A stretch of DNA of 34,943 nucleotides from Bacteroidaceae bacterium (lineage in GTDB: Bacteria; Bacteroidota; Bacteroidia; Bacteroidales; Bacteroidaceae): the NCBI GenBank assembly GCA_024698925.1, contig JAILQO010000063.1, forward strand, positions 1-34,943, given 5' to 3'. Shown piece by piece: positions 16,603 to 28,700 of this stretch. Position 1 is the first letter of the stretch; each line of letters opens with the position of its first letter. The notes under the pieces are model-generated. The model did no database searches, was not told the DNA's origin, and saw only the letters and a list, made by a program, of their open reading frames with translations. The position numbers and the translations under genes were made by a program.

Positions 16603-17136
16603 ATGTCGGTATTGAAAAGATTGAGCGGATGTCTTTTGTTCCTCATGCTACTCTTAGTGAGTTGTCATAAGGAGCTGAAACCTGCCACGGTGATTATCAA
16701 AGACCCTGTCAGGCATTACTATCCTGTCCTGCAGGGCGAACAGCTATATGTATCCTATGAGATTGAGAATACCTCGGATAATCCCTTGTTTATCCAAGAG
16801 ATACAGACGACATGTGGGTGTGTGACAGCGCGTGAGAGGCTGCCCATCGTCATTCTGCCCCACAAAGTTGGAATCGTGGGCGTAGAATTCAATACCATCA
16901 AGAATTCAGGTTACGTCTGCCACTATGTTTATTGTTATGGCAACTTCCAGGACAGCACCTACATTGAGATGCAGTTTGACACCAATGTCGTGCCCAGCGC
17001 AGACTATGTTCATGACTATGAACAGTTGTGGCAGGAATTTGAGCATTCAAACAAGCATGTGCAATCGGCCAAAGATGGTACGGCTTCGCAGAAAGGTTAT
17101 ACCACGGAAGATCAGTATAATTTTTCCGAGGAATAA
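16603..17136 (+). CDS. DUF1573 lipoprotein
   Basis: The 177-residue product has a lipoprotein signal (MSVLKRLSGCLLFLMLLLVSC, Cys21). A DUF1573 Ig-like domain follows, recognised by YEIENTSDNPLFIQEIQTTC and GCV (C71, C73) and by GIVGVEFNTIKNSG. The C-terminal 40 residues are hydrophilic and probably disordered. DUF1573 proteins are abundant in Bacteroidetes and have no settled function; the ASH/MSP-like fold suggests protein binding. It follows the DUF4838 gene by 42 bases and ends the operon, so a role as surface or periplasmic accessory is inferred. Its 3' end overlaps the convergent MFS gene by 25 bases, with no terminator between them. Confidence 0.8.
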   Translation: MSVLKRLSGCLLFLMLLLVSCHKELKPATVIIKDPVRHYYPVLQGEQLYVSYEIENTSDNPLFIQEIQTTCGCVTARERLPIVILPHKVGIVGVEFNTIKNSGYVCHYVYCYGNFQDSTYIEMQFDTNVVPSADYVHDYEQLWQEFEHSNKHVQSAKDGTASQKGYTTEDQYNFSEE

Positions 17137-18331
17137 TCAGAGATTGCTTGTCGCTGTTTCACGTAGAAGCTACGTGTGCTGACTAAGAAGAGCACCATGC
17201 CTACGATCTGTGCGATGGCAACTGTCCAAAAGGCGGCTGAATAGCTGACGACCTCACTGATCAATCCTCCAGCAAGGACGCCTAAGCCAATACCGATATC
17301 CCAAGAAATCAGCAACGTAGAATTGGCGGTGCCACGTTCATTGTGGTGCGCCATAGAAATCATCATGTTCTGAAATGCGGGCCACAGATGTCCATTACCT
17401 AAGCCAAGGAGAATGGCAGAACCGTAGTAGCCAAAGGCATTGGGGAAGATGACGAAGATGCTATAGGCGAAAGAGGATATGATGGTTCCGATGGTGGCAT
17501 TGCTCACCAGATGCCCTTCACGTAGCCCCTTCGCTCCTTGGAGGCGAGAAGCGACAAGTCCTAATGATACTAAAAGGAACCAAGTACCCGTACCACCCGT
17601 GATACCCATCACATCTTTGCTGTAGATGGCAAGATAGTTGCTGACGACTCCAAAGCAGAAACCAAAGAAGGCCATGTTCAAGGCAAGCAGCCATCCGCGT
17701 AACAGGAAGAAACGATCCAAGCGCAGGATGGCACCTTGATTGTGAGGCCGTTCCTGTGATGAGGCCATCTTGGGCATCTTGATACCTGAATCGACAGCCA
17801 TTCCCAAGCCTGCGATAATCAAGGCGAGCCAGAACAAAAGCTCGAAATTGTCGGTGAGGCGATAGAGATAGATGGCAATGGAAGGGGCAATGGCCATAGC
17901 GAGATTGTTGGACAGACCATAGTAGCCGATGCCTTCATTGCGCCGTGAAGAGGGCAGTACATCAATGGCGACCGTAGAGTTGGCCACTGTCAAGGCGCCG
18001 AAAGGAGCGCCATGTAATGTGCGAACGATGGTAAAGAGTAGGAGAGAGGTGGCTCCAATATAGCCGCCAAAGAAGATGAAGAAGAGGAAATAACAAGCCA
18101 TCAGCACCTTCTTACGTGGAAATGTATCCACGAGGAAGCCGCTGAAGGGACGTGCCAATAGGGCCGTGAGTGTATAACCGCTTAACACCATTCCCACCAC
18201 GTCCTTGGTGGCGTCGAAACGCTCCACAAGGTATAATGGTAGCAATGGTGTTAGCAGATAGAACGCGAAGAAGAGCGCGAAATTCGCGCCCATCACGCGA
18301 CAATAGTTAGCATTCCAGAGTCTTTCGGACA

Positions 18332-18332
<1 letters not shown>
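17112..18332 (-). CDS. Major facilitator superfamily transporter
   Basis: The 406-residue product has about twelve hydrophobic segments. Between helices 2 and 3 is the MFS loop motif, here GFLVDTFPRKKVLMA, close to the G-x-x-x-D-R-x-G-R-R/K pattern. No sequence feature tells the substrate; the size and type fit drug or metabolite efflux (sugar efflux or SetA-like is possible). The start codon shares one base with the asnS stop (TGATG), so it is translated from the asnS message. The 3' end overlaps the convergent DUF1573 gene. Confidence 0.8.
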
Positions 18333-19771
<1,439 letters not shown>

Positions 19772-19772
19772 T

Positions 19773-19800
19773 GTCAATTATCAATTGTCAATTATCAATT
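19773..19800. repeat. Two tandem copies of a 14-bp repeat between asnS and the pseudouridine synthase gene
   Basis: GTCAATTATCAATT occurs at 19773-19786 and again at 19787-19800. It fills the whole gap between the two genes. AT-rich runs of this kind are frequent between Bacteroidales genes; the copy number could vary by slippage. Confidence 0.8.
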
Positions 19801-21165
19801 TTACTCAAAAGCACCCATACGAAGCATGTTTACTTCCTGCTCCGTGAGGTAGCGCCAGTCACCGCGCTTGAGGTTCTTCTTGGTCAGACCGGCGAAGAAG
19901 ACGCGATCCAGCTTGGTTACCTTATAGCCAAGGTGCTCAAAGATACGGCGTACGATGCGGTTGCGGCCGCTGTGAATCTCAATGCCGACCTGCTTCTTGT
20001 CCGTCTCGGAAGCATACTCCACGGCGTCTGCGTGAATCTCGCCATCGTCGAGGGTGATGCCTTCGGCAATCTGGCGCAAGTCTGCTGCCGTCACATTCTT
20101 GTCGGTGTGGACGTGGTAGATCTTCTTCTTGAGATACTGCGGATGTGTCAGCTTCGAAGCCAACTCGCCGTCGTTGGTGAGCAGGAGCACACCCGTCGTG
20201 TTACGGTCGAGACGACCAACGGGATAAATGCGCTCGTCGCAAGCGTCCTTGACGAGGTCCATCACGGTCTTGCGGTTCTGGGGATCGTCGCTGGTGGTGA
20301 CATAATCCTTGGGCTTGTTGAGGAGAACGTAAACCTTCTTCTCAATCTTCACGGGCTGATCGTGGAACTTCACCTCGTCGGTGCGCTTCACTTTCGTGCC
20401 GAGCTCTGTCACGATGACGCCATTGACGCTGACAACGCCTGCCTCGATAAACGTATCAGCCTCACGGCGGGAGCAGACACCGGCATTTGCCAGAAACTTG
20501 TTCAGGCGGATAGGTGCTTCAGGGTCGATGTGTGCCTCAGAATATTCGATGCGCTTCTTGAAGCTGTATTTTGCATTGGGATCGTAACCAGGAGTACGCT
20601 GACGGCGGGGTGCACCATAGCCTCCACGCTGTTGGCCGTAGCCACCGCGCTGCTGACCAAAGCCCTGCTGGCCATAGCCACCACGTTGCTGGCTGAAACC
20701 ACCTCCGCGCTGCTGATAGCCACCGCGTTGCTGGCCGTAGCCACCTCCACGCTGCTGACCGTAACCACCACGGGGCTGGAATCCACCTTCACGCGGTTCA
20801 CGGGGCTGGAAGCCGCGAGGCTGGTAACCTCCACGAGGCTGATAGCCGCCTTCACGCGGTTCACGTGGTTGGTAGCTGGGACGGGGCTGATATCCACCCT
20901 CGCGCGGTTCGCGGGGTTGGTAGCCGCCTTCACGTTGGAAACTGGTGCGGGGCTGATAACCGCCCTCGCGGGGTTGGAAACTTCCTTCACGATTGTAACT
21001 GCCTCTCGGCTGGAACGTGCGACGCTCGCCTTCGGCATTGCTGCCATAGACGGGGCGTTGAATGCGTGGACGCGGAGTGCGTCCCGTGTTGCCATAGCTG
21101 TTGTTCTCGTCTTTGTTTTCGTTGGCTGCGAAGTTCTCGCGCCATTTTTCGTCGTTGTTTTCCAT
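19801..21165 (-). CDS. RluB/RsuA-family rRNA pseudouridine synthase with a Gly/Arg/Gln-rich N-terminal tail
   Basis: The product is 454 residues from ATG 21165; a GTG two codons earlier is also possible. The C-terminal 240 residues are a complete enzyme. An S4 RNA-binding domain (IRLNKFLANAGVCSRREAD, from about 219) is followed by the TruA/RsuA-type catalytic domain with GRLDRNTTG, whose aspartate (about D320) is the nucleophile, and GRNRIVRRIFEHLGY. It isomerises a uridine in rRNA, most likely in 23S. Residues of roughly 49-190 are repeats such as REGGYQPR and GGYGQQR, rich in Gly, Arg, Gln and Tyr. Bacteroidetes homologues often carry such tails of varying length; an RNA-binding or condensate-forming role is inference. 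It lies 9 bases after purB. Confidence 0.85.
   Translation of the reverse strand: MENNDEKWRENFAANENKDENNSYGNTGRTPRPRIQRPVYGSNAEGERRTFQPRGSYNREGSFQPREGGYQPRTSFQREGGYQPREPREGGYQPRPSYQPREPREGGYQPRGGYQPRGFQPREPREGGFQPRGGYGQQRGGGYGQQRGGYQQRGGGFSQQRGGYGQQGFGQQRGGYGQQRGGYGAPRRQRTPGYDPNAKYSFKKRIEYSEAHIDPEAPIRLNKFLANAGVCSRREADTFIEAGVVSVNGVIVTELGTKVKRTDEVKFHDQPVKIEKKVYVLLNKPKDYVTTSDDPQNRKTVMDLVKDACDERIYPVGRLDRNTTGVLLLTNDGELASKLTHPQYLKKKIYHVHTDKNVTAADLRQIAEGITLDDGEIHADAVEYASETDKKQVGIEIHSGRNRIVRRIFEHLGYKVTKLDRVFFAGLTKKNLKRGDWRYLTEQEVNMLRMGAFE
20602..21015 (-). repeat. Repetitive coding DNA for the Gly/Arg/Gln-rich tail
   Basis: The DNA consists of imperfect repeats of two kinds: one encoding (P)REGGYQPR-type units (about 20790-21015) and one encoding GGYGQQR units (about 20602-20790). 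Units are diverged at third positions, so they are old or selected at protein level. In-frame length changes by recombination are easy here. Confidence 0.75.
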
Positions 21166-21174
21166 ATTCACTTT

Positions 21175-22539
21175 TTAGATACCTGTGTAATTAGTTGGTG
21201 TTATTTGGCGTAGCTCGGCTTTCACAGCCTCACTGACGTTGAGTGTTTCAATAAATTCTGCGATACTCTCGTGGCTGATGGCAGCGCCTGTGCGCGTCAA
21301 AGCCTTGAGGGTCTCGTAGGGGTTGGGATAGCCTTCACGACGCAGGATGGTCTGAATAGCTTCTGCTACGACAGCCCAGTTCTGCTCGAGGTCGGCCTTG
21401 AGCGCGTTCTCATTAAGCAACAGCTTACCTAAGCCTTTGAGCGTGCTCTGAATGGCGATAACGATGTGTCCGATGGGTACACCGATATTGCGTAGTACGG
21501 TGCTATCCGTGAGGTCGCGCTGGAGGCGGCTGATAGGCAGCTTGCCTGACAGGTGCTCCAGGATAGCATTAGCGATGCCCAGATTGCCTTCGGAGTTCTC
21601 GAAGTCGATGGGGTTTACTTTGTGCGGCATGGCGCTGGAACCGACCTCGCCAGCCTTGACTTTCTGGCGGAAGTAGCCCATGGAGATATACTGCCAGACA
21701 TCACGATCAAGATCGATGATGATGGTGCTGATGCGACGGAGTGCGTCAAACAGAGCGGCCAGATTGTCGTAATTGGAAATCTGTGTGGTCCATTGCTCAC
21801 GAGCCAAGCCCAGGTGATTGCTCACAAAGTCATTGGCTACGTCGCGCCAGTTAATCTCGGGATAGGCTACATGATGGGCGTTGAAGTTACCCGTAGCACC
21901 TCCAAACTTGGCCGTGATGGGGGTCTGGATGAGTTGCTGCAGCTGTTGGTGGAGACGGTAGGAGAAAACCTCCAGTTCCTTGCCCAGACGGGTGGGAGAG
22001 GCTGGCTGTCCGTGGGTCTTGGCCAACATGGGGATATCTTTCCATTCCTCGGCAAAGGCATCCAACTGTGTAAGCAGCTGCTGAATCATCGGTACTACGA
22101 CGTCGTTCAGCGCCTCCTTCAGACTGAGGGGCACAGAGGTGTTGTTGATGTCCTGTGATGTGAGGCCAAAGTGGATAAATTCCTTGCTGGCTTTGAGCGC
22201 TTCCTGTGCGGAGCAGTCCTTCATCGCATCCAATTTCTCTTTGATGAAATACTCCACAGCCTTGACATCGTGGTTGGTGACAGCCTCAATGTCCTTGACG
22301 CGCTGTGCATCATCCAACGAGAAATCCTTGTAGATGGCACGGAGCTGAGGGAATAAGTCGTGAGGGAAACTTGCCAACTGCGGTAAGGGCAATTCGCAAA
22401 GGAAAATGAAATATTCAATCTCAACACGCACTCGATAGCGGATGAGAGCATACTCAGAGAAGTATTGATCCAGGGATTGTGTTTTTGAACGATATCGGCC
22501 GTCAATGGGTGATGTGGCCGTCAGTGGAGAAAGTTCCAT
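21175..22539 (-). CDS. purB: Adenylosuccinate lyase
   Basis: PurB cleaves SAICAR and adenylosuccinate in purine synthesis. The 454-residue product is a fumarase/aspartase-superfamily enzyme of the longer E. coli type (MELSPLTATSPIDGRY start). Conserved regions are TSQD (127-130), KTHGQPASPTRLGKE (174 onward, with the catalytic His176) and the signature loop SSAMPHKVNPIDFENSEGN (301-319). A -7 element lies about 120 bases upstream of the ATG. The downstream pseudouridine synthase gene starts within 9 bases, so they probably share a message. Confidence 0.95.
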   Translation of the reverse strand: MELSPLTATSPIDGRYRSKTQSLDQYFSEYALIRYRVRVEIEYFIFLCELPLPQLASFPHDLFPQLRAIYKDFSLDDAQRVKDIEAVTNHDVKAVEYFIKEKLDAMKDCSAQEALKASKEFIHFGLTSQDINNTSVPLSLKEALNDVVVPMIQQLLTQLDAFAEEWKDIPMLAKTHGQPASPTRLGKELEVFSYRLHQQLQQLIQTPITAKFGGATGNFNAHHVAYPEINWRDVANDFVSNHLGLAREQWTTQISNYDNLAALFDALRRISTIIIDLDRDVWQYISMGYFRQKVKAGEVGSSAMPHKVNPIDFENSEGNLGIANAILEHLSGKLPISRLQRDLTDSTVLRNIGVPIGHIVIAIQSTLKGLGKLLLNENALKADLEQNWAVVAEAIQTILRREGYPNPYETLKALTRTGAAISHESIAEFIETLNVSEAVKAELRQITPTNYTGI

Positions 22540-22660
22540 AGCAATTGTGCGCTCACGCGCGATTATTATTATTGGTTTGAGGGTTTATTAAATTCAAGTT
22601 TTACTGTTTTGTTGTGCCTGCTTATAGTAATATAATAAGGTGCTCTCTTGAAAGGCGCTG

Positions 22661-22668
22661 CAAAGGTA
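22661..22668 (-). promoter_or_regulatory. Probable -7 element for purB and the genes after it
   Basis: TACCTTTG on the minus strand. A good -33 TTTG is lacking. The resulting leader of about 115 bases is long for this window; I recognise no purine riboswitch in it. Confidence 0.5.
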
Positions 22669-22761
22669 AGCAAATATTGTGAAAAAACCGAGATAAAAGG
22701 CAAAATTCTTCTGGAATCCTGCTTTTTTGACATAAAGCAAGCAATCCATACCTGCTCATAC

Positions 22762-22784
22762 CGCTTCGCGTTATCGCGTAAGCG
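22762..22784 (-). terminator. Strong hairpin spanning the sprA stop codon
   Basis: CGCTT-CGCG (22762-22770) pairs with CGCG-t-AAGCG (22775-22784, one bulged base) around the 4-base loop TTAT. The sprA stop codon (22771-22773) lies in the loop. No T run follows directly, so termination is uncertain; 3'-end protection is another option. Confidence 0.45.
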
Positions 22785-25700
22785 TGAATCGCAGATTGAA
22801 ACCGAAGTCTTGTGTGATGGTGGGATAAGCCGAAGAGGAGAGCAGCGGCTGGTTCTTCTGCAGGTCGTAGTAGAGTGAGAATGTCACAAAACGACTCATG
22901 GCGTAGTCTGCGGCGAAAGATGCTTTGATGGCGCGGTTACCGGTAGTGGCTTCGGACAGGGAGGTCTGGATGTTTCGGGTGATGGCATCCTGGTTGCGGA
23001 GTGAGAAGTCAAAGCGTAGGTTCAGGTCGTGTGCAAAATTGCTCTTCCCGCTGCTGGAGCTGGAATTCCTACTGGCATTGTTGCGACTATTCTCCTTTTC
23101 ATTGTCTTTGTCATTCTTGCTGTTTCCTGCCTTTTTCTTGCTCTTACTGGAGGCTTTCTGGCTTGTGCTCTTGATGTCGAAAAGGGAACCAATCTTGAAG
23201 TCGTTGATCTTATAGCCAACGCCGAAGACCACGTCTGCAGAGCTGGCCTCGTTGATTTGTGCCGAGGTCATGGAGAGGGTGAGGACACGTGTCTTGCGGT
23301 ACTCCAGCTTCACCGTCATGTTGTTCTGCATCGTCACGTTCAACCCGATGAGTGGCGAGAAGGCTTCGTTGATGCTCACCGTGGAGATATCATACATGGA
23401 GGAGGGCTGGTAGTTGCCAGTCGTGGTGTTTTGGATGAAGCCCATATCGCTGCCATGCATATATTCAACCCATGATGAATAGCTGTTATAGGAGCCGATG
23501 CTATAGACACTCTTATAGGCGTGGTTGAGGGTGACGCTCTTGAACTGATCACGCAGCCAGGGCAGATTGCCCAGTCCCTTGTAGCTCAGACTCCAGTTGG
23601 GGAGTATGCTGGTGATGGCCGGGAAGATATCTAAGGGTGTGGTTGCAGCACGGCGGCCGGTGTAAGCTGCCAGGAATGCCGGCACCATTACATCGGAGCT
23701 GTATGGATTCACGCTACCGTTGGCAGGATCGTACTGTCCTGAGAGGCCAGTTCCTTCGGGATATCTGACGCCGTGGTAACGGTTCTCTACGCGCTGCTGG
23801 ATGATGGGCAGATAGTTCTGGAAGTCACTGAAAGCATCGCTGTCGTAGCCGTTGCCGGCATCACCGCGACTCTTAAAGGCGGTGGCGATGGAGATGGTTG
23901 TCATATTGAACGAACCCGTTTGCGTCGTCGGGTTACCGGCATACATGTACTGAATGCTCTTGGAACGGTTCATGGTGTGACTAGCGTTGAGGTCGATCTT
24001 CAAGTCGGGCAGGGGCTCCAGTGTCGCCTTGATCTGTACGTCTTGTGTGGCGTTGGTCGTAGCTGGCGTAGAAACGCTGTCGCTGTTGAGTAGCCAGTTG
24101 TTCTGCTTGGCAGTGTTGATATATCCGTCATCGACGAGTCCGAAGGCGAAGTCCATGCCTGGGCTCATGAGGCCGTTGAGTTGCCGCTGTCCAAAGGCAT
24201 CGCCGACATTGGGCATAAAGCCAGGTAATCCCAGGGCATAGGTATTGCGATAGGTGACGCTTACGTTGCGCAGCATCATCAGGAAGCGGGCACCAGCCTG
24301 TGACCATTGGTACCATCCGGCATCTTCCAACTTGGGCTTGGCCAGCACATTGACGCGAAGTTTGAGGCTGTCGCTGGGGGATTTGATGGCGATGGTATTC
24401 TCGTCAACACGCTTGTACTTCAGTTTATAGGTCTTGCCTTTCTCGTCCTTGGCTGTGACAATGATGCGCTTGCTCTTCTGCCCGTGTTTCAGGTTGATGG
24501 TGCTGTCTGGAATGAGCTGGACCTCTCCTGCAAAGCCCTTGAACTGTGTGCTCTTCTGCTGGCTCACACCTTTGGCATTGCCCTGAACTTTGGCCTTCGA
24601 CGGATCGTTGAGGGCTTTCAGAGCCGTGCTGTCTCCGGCGGCAGCTTTCTGCTCTGCTGCGGCACGCTCCTTGGCAGCTGCCTCTTGCTGTTTTTTCTTC
24701 TCGTCGGCAGCCTTCTTGCGGGCCTGGTCTTTCTTCTTGCCTTCGCTCTTGATCGTAGAAGGTGAGAAGCGCTTGTTGGCTTCCTTCAGGAACTCGGAAT
24801 GATTGTACAGTGTTTCCAGATTCAGTTTGCCGTTGATGTTGATGGTGCGCTGGGTGTTGATGTTATTACCCAATGTGCTGCCATCCTCATATTCGGCACC
24901 GCGGCGCCAGGTATAGTTGGACTGATAGCTGGCGTCGGCCGAGATCCAGTCGGTGATTGGAATCTTCTCAAATGGAATCTTGTAGGATGCCTGTGCGCTC
25001 TGTGAGTAGTCCAGCGGTGTGCCAAAGTTGCGGATACTGTGCAGGACACTGTCTTTCCACGCAGAATACTGGTCTGGATAGAGAGACTGGTTCACGGGCA
25101 TGTAGGGCTCCTCAATCTCCGCATGGGTGCCGCTTTGGAAGGTGAAGTGCAGCGTTTTGGTCAGGTCCCAGCGCAGGTTGAAGTCTCTGTTCCAAAGGAA
25201 TGTCGGGGACCAGCGCACGGGTATCGTGTTCTCGCCTTCCAGATTATCCATGTCACGTTCCTGAATCTCGTAGTAGGAGCGTGTGATATCGGTATTGAAC
25301 GAGATGCTCTGGGGCGCAAAGCTGTAACTCTGATCCTTGAGCAGCTGCAACCACTTGCTCTTCGACTTCAGTCCCTTGAAAGGCTCCCACGCTTTCCAGT
25401 TGGGCGACCAGCTATAATTCATGCCTCCGTTCCAACGGTGATCGTGCTCATAGACCGTGGTCTCTCCGCTGTTGAACGTGTGTTGGTGACTGTAGTTGAA
25501 CGTGAAGTTGGCTGGGTCGTAGGGCATCGGATGCTTACGCGATTGGATATTCACCTTCACGCCGCTGAAGCTGAGGTTCTTGGTGGTCTGCCGCTTCGTT
25601 GTGAGGCTGCTGATACTATCACGCTCATGTTGGGTTGTGGTCGCTTCCAGTGCATCGCTGAGGAGCATGTCGGTGTCCAATGGGTTGTACTTCGGTTTGA

Positions 25701-28700
25701 TGCTCTCGTTGCTGTAGCTATAATATAAAGGTACGTTGACCTTGGCCTTCGGCGGCAGTAGCTTGCCGAGATCCATCTGTGTCGTCACGGTGTACTCGTA
25801 GGTATCATCGTTGGAGCGCTCTGCTACGGTCTGCTCGATACCTCCGAAACCAGCCTTTTCGATATGTCCCGTCATGTTCACGCTACCGAGGTCGGAGAGT
25901 TGGATATTCAGCGCTGCCTGTGCTGCCCAGCCACCATCATTGGAGAATTCCTGCAGGCGCATCTCGTTGGCCCAGACCTCAACACTCTTGACGGCGCGTC
26001 CGTTATTGCGGATACCAATCATGATTGTCTTCACCTCGCCCAGCGTAGGATTACCCATTACGGAGATGCGGTTGCTGGGACGGTCTTTGTCGAACTCGCT
26101 GAACTCGCGGTTGAAGCTGGCATTGCCGAGGCTCTTCTCGTGGTTGCGGTCCTTCTTGACAGCCGTGAGTTTCTCCAACTCGATGTCAATCATATTCTCT
26201 TCCGGCCATACGGCAAGACAGCCTTGTGCGCTATAGGTGTCATAATGTCCTGCAGGCGTCAGTCGCAGCGGAATCTCGTATTCGTAGTAATTGCTCTTAT
26301 AGTCCGAGCCGAGTCGCAGGAAGAGCGATGTCTCACCGTCGTGCAGGTCTGTGATATCGTTGGCCAGAGCGTTGGCGTGAACAAACATCTGCAGGTGCTT
26401 GTACTGTCGCATATCATAGCGGCAATTCTTGAACACGGCTTTTGCTTCGCCAGGTGTCAGGTTCTTGGCAATCAGCGACAATGCCTGCTCGTTGCTCTCT
26501 ACAAGTTGGGTCTGCGAGGGGTCTGTGACGCGGCTGATGCCTGGAGGCAGTACGTAGTTGACGGGCTCCTTGTCGTTGTTCTCCTCGATGTTGACGGCAC
26601 TGACTTCCAGCGTAGCGCCTCCGGATGTAGATTGTCCGGTATAGATGCTCTGCTCGTAGTTGCGCCAGTCGGCCTGCACGGCATCGAGGGTTGCAAAGCG
26701 CAGGATGATAGGCTTCTGGAAACCTGTGAGATACATACGCATGAAGCGGATGCTGGTGAAGTCCGAGATGCCGCCTTCTGCGCGCTCATACTCTTCCAAT
26801 GGTACGCGGAACTGGTACCATTTCACAGTCTGTGTTTCACCGTTGCGCAGTTTCACACTCGCGTGGCGCACGTCGGCAATGAAGTTGGTGCCAACAACGG
26901 TGTCTTGCGGGTGAATAGAGATATGGTACTGGAAGTATTTCTCGTACTCGTTGAGGGTATAGTCCTGGTTGATGTCCTCCACGTCGGGCGTGGTCTTGTA
27001 GGCCGTCTCGTAGCTCTCGGGCGAGTTGTCGGTGTCGGGCGAGTTGCCCTCAGGCATATTGATGCGCTTGTAGCGGTCGAGGATGCTCACCTTGTCGCGG
27101 TCGAAATCCGTGCCGCGATAGTAGTGGTAGTCGTCGCCGGCAGGGTCGGCCCAGATGCTGTCGAACACCTCGGGCGACACCGTTCCCTGAATCTGCTTCA
27201 GGTAGTCGGCATAGGCGCCGTAGGTGCGTTCCGCCTCGGAGTTGATACCGTTGAGACCCACGTCCTGCTTCGTGCGCGCGCCCGATTCATTATTAAAAGC
27301 ATAAGTGACGCTGGTGCCCACGGGCACGCGTCCCCAGACGGTCTCGGTGAAGTATTTCGCGTCGTCGTCGAGGGGCAGTCCGCTCTCGTAGAATTTCTTG
27401 CCGTCCTTGAGCACGTCCTCGCTGATTTCGCCCAGGTCGATGTAGAGTTCACCGCCGTAGCTCTGGTCGTCGCCGGTATAGATAAAAGGGTCGAGCATCC
27501 AGAACTCGAGGTACTCGATGTTCTGCGCCTCGAAGTCGGGGTAGTCCAGTTTACGCATCATACCCCCCCAGTTCTCCTTCGGATAAAGCAGGCGACCGTT
27601 CTGGTCGAGTTGCGGGTTCAGGTTGTAGGCACCGCGCTCGGTGGGGTAGTAAGCCACGTTCAGGACGTTGAGCGAGGCCGCCTCGGAGTAGGAGTTCTGC
27701 TGCTTGTTGGGGTAAAGGTCGCGCTCATAGACCTCGCGGACGTAGTGGTTGGAGAGTTGGTCGAGGTCGCTCTTGATGTGCGAGGGCGTGAGCGAACTGC
27801 TGCGGCGCGTGAAGATGGGGTCGATATAATACCACGCGAGCAAGGCGCGCTGGTAGCCGCTGCGGACGTCGTTGGTGAGTTTGGAGCCTTCGAAAGGCGT
27901 AGGCACGCTCGACATCATCCACGCCGTGGGCGTGCTGATGCTCATGCGGTTCTTGGTGTTCTCGAAGTCGTCCATGTACGACGCGCCGCCCTGCACCTTG
28001 CGGTTCTGCCCGGCGATGAGCTGGGCGAAGTCGGCGCTGAAGGCAATCTGCGAGGGCACGGTGAAGTTCAGCAACGGGATGGCGTTGAGGGCGTTGGTGA
28101 GCCACTGAGCCTCCTGCTTCCAGTCCAGGTGCAACCCCCACAAGGTGTTCTTCAGCGGTTCGCTGCCCATGTTCACCTTGGTGGTGAGTGGCTGTTCGTT
28201 GAGGAACTGGAACGTACCGCCGAAGACCAGGTTCTTGGAGAAATCATAGTCCCAGTTGACGCCCAGCATCGTCTTGCGCTGCATGCCGTAGGTGTCGTTG
28301 CTCTCCACGCTGGCATTGACCTTGGTGCCCGCATCGATGATGCTCTGGTTGAGGATATAGACCGTACCCATCGAGTAGTCCACGCGGTAGTCCACGTTCT
28401 CGGTCAGCGTCACGCCGCCGGCGGTGACGACCACGCTCCCTTGCGCCACATTCGTCACGCCGAGGCTGATTTCAGCACCGTTGGTGCCTTTGTAGCGACC
28501 AGCGAGCAGGAACTTGTTCTGCTCGGCAATCTGTTTGGCGATGGTCTGGGTGCTGTCGTACAAAGCATCGAAGCAGTACTTGTCGGCCACCGCGTCCTCG
28601 TTAATCCATTGGCGTAAATGGTCGCCGAAGGGTTCGGCCACCGGGAAGATGATGCGTCCCTTGCTGATGGTGTAGCCTTCGACGTAGTCGAACTGACCGT

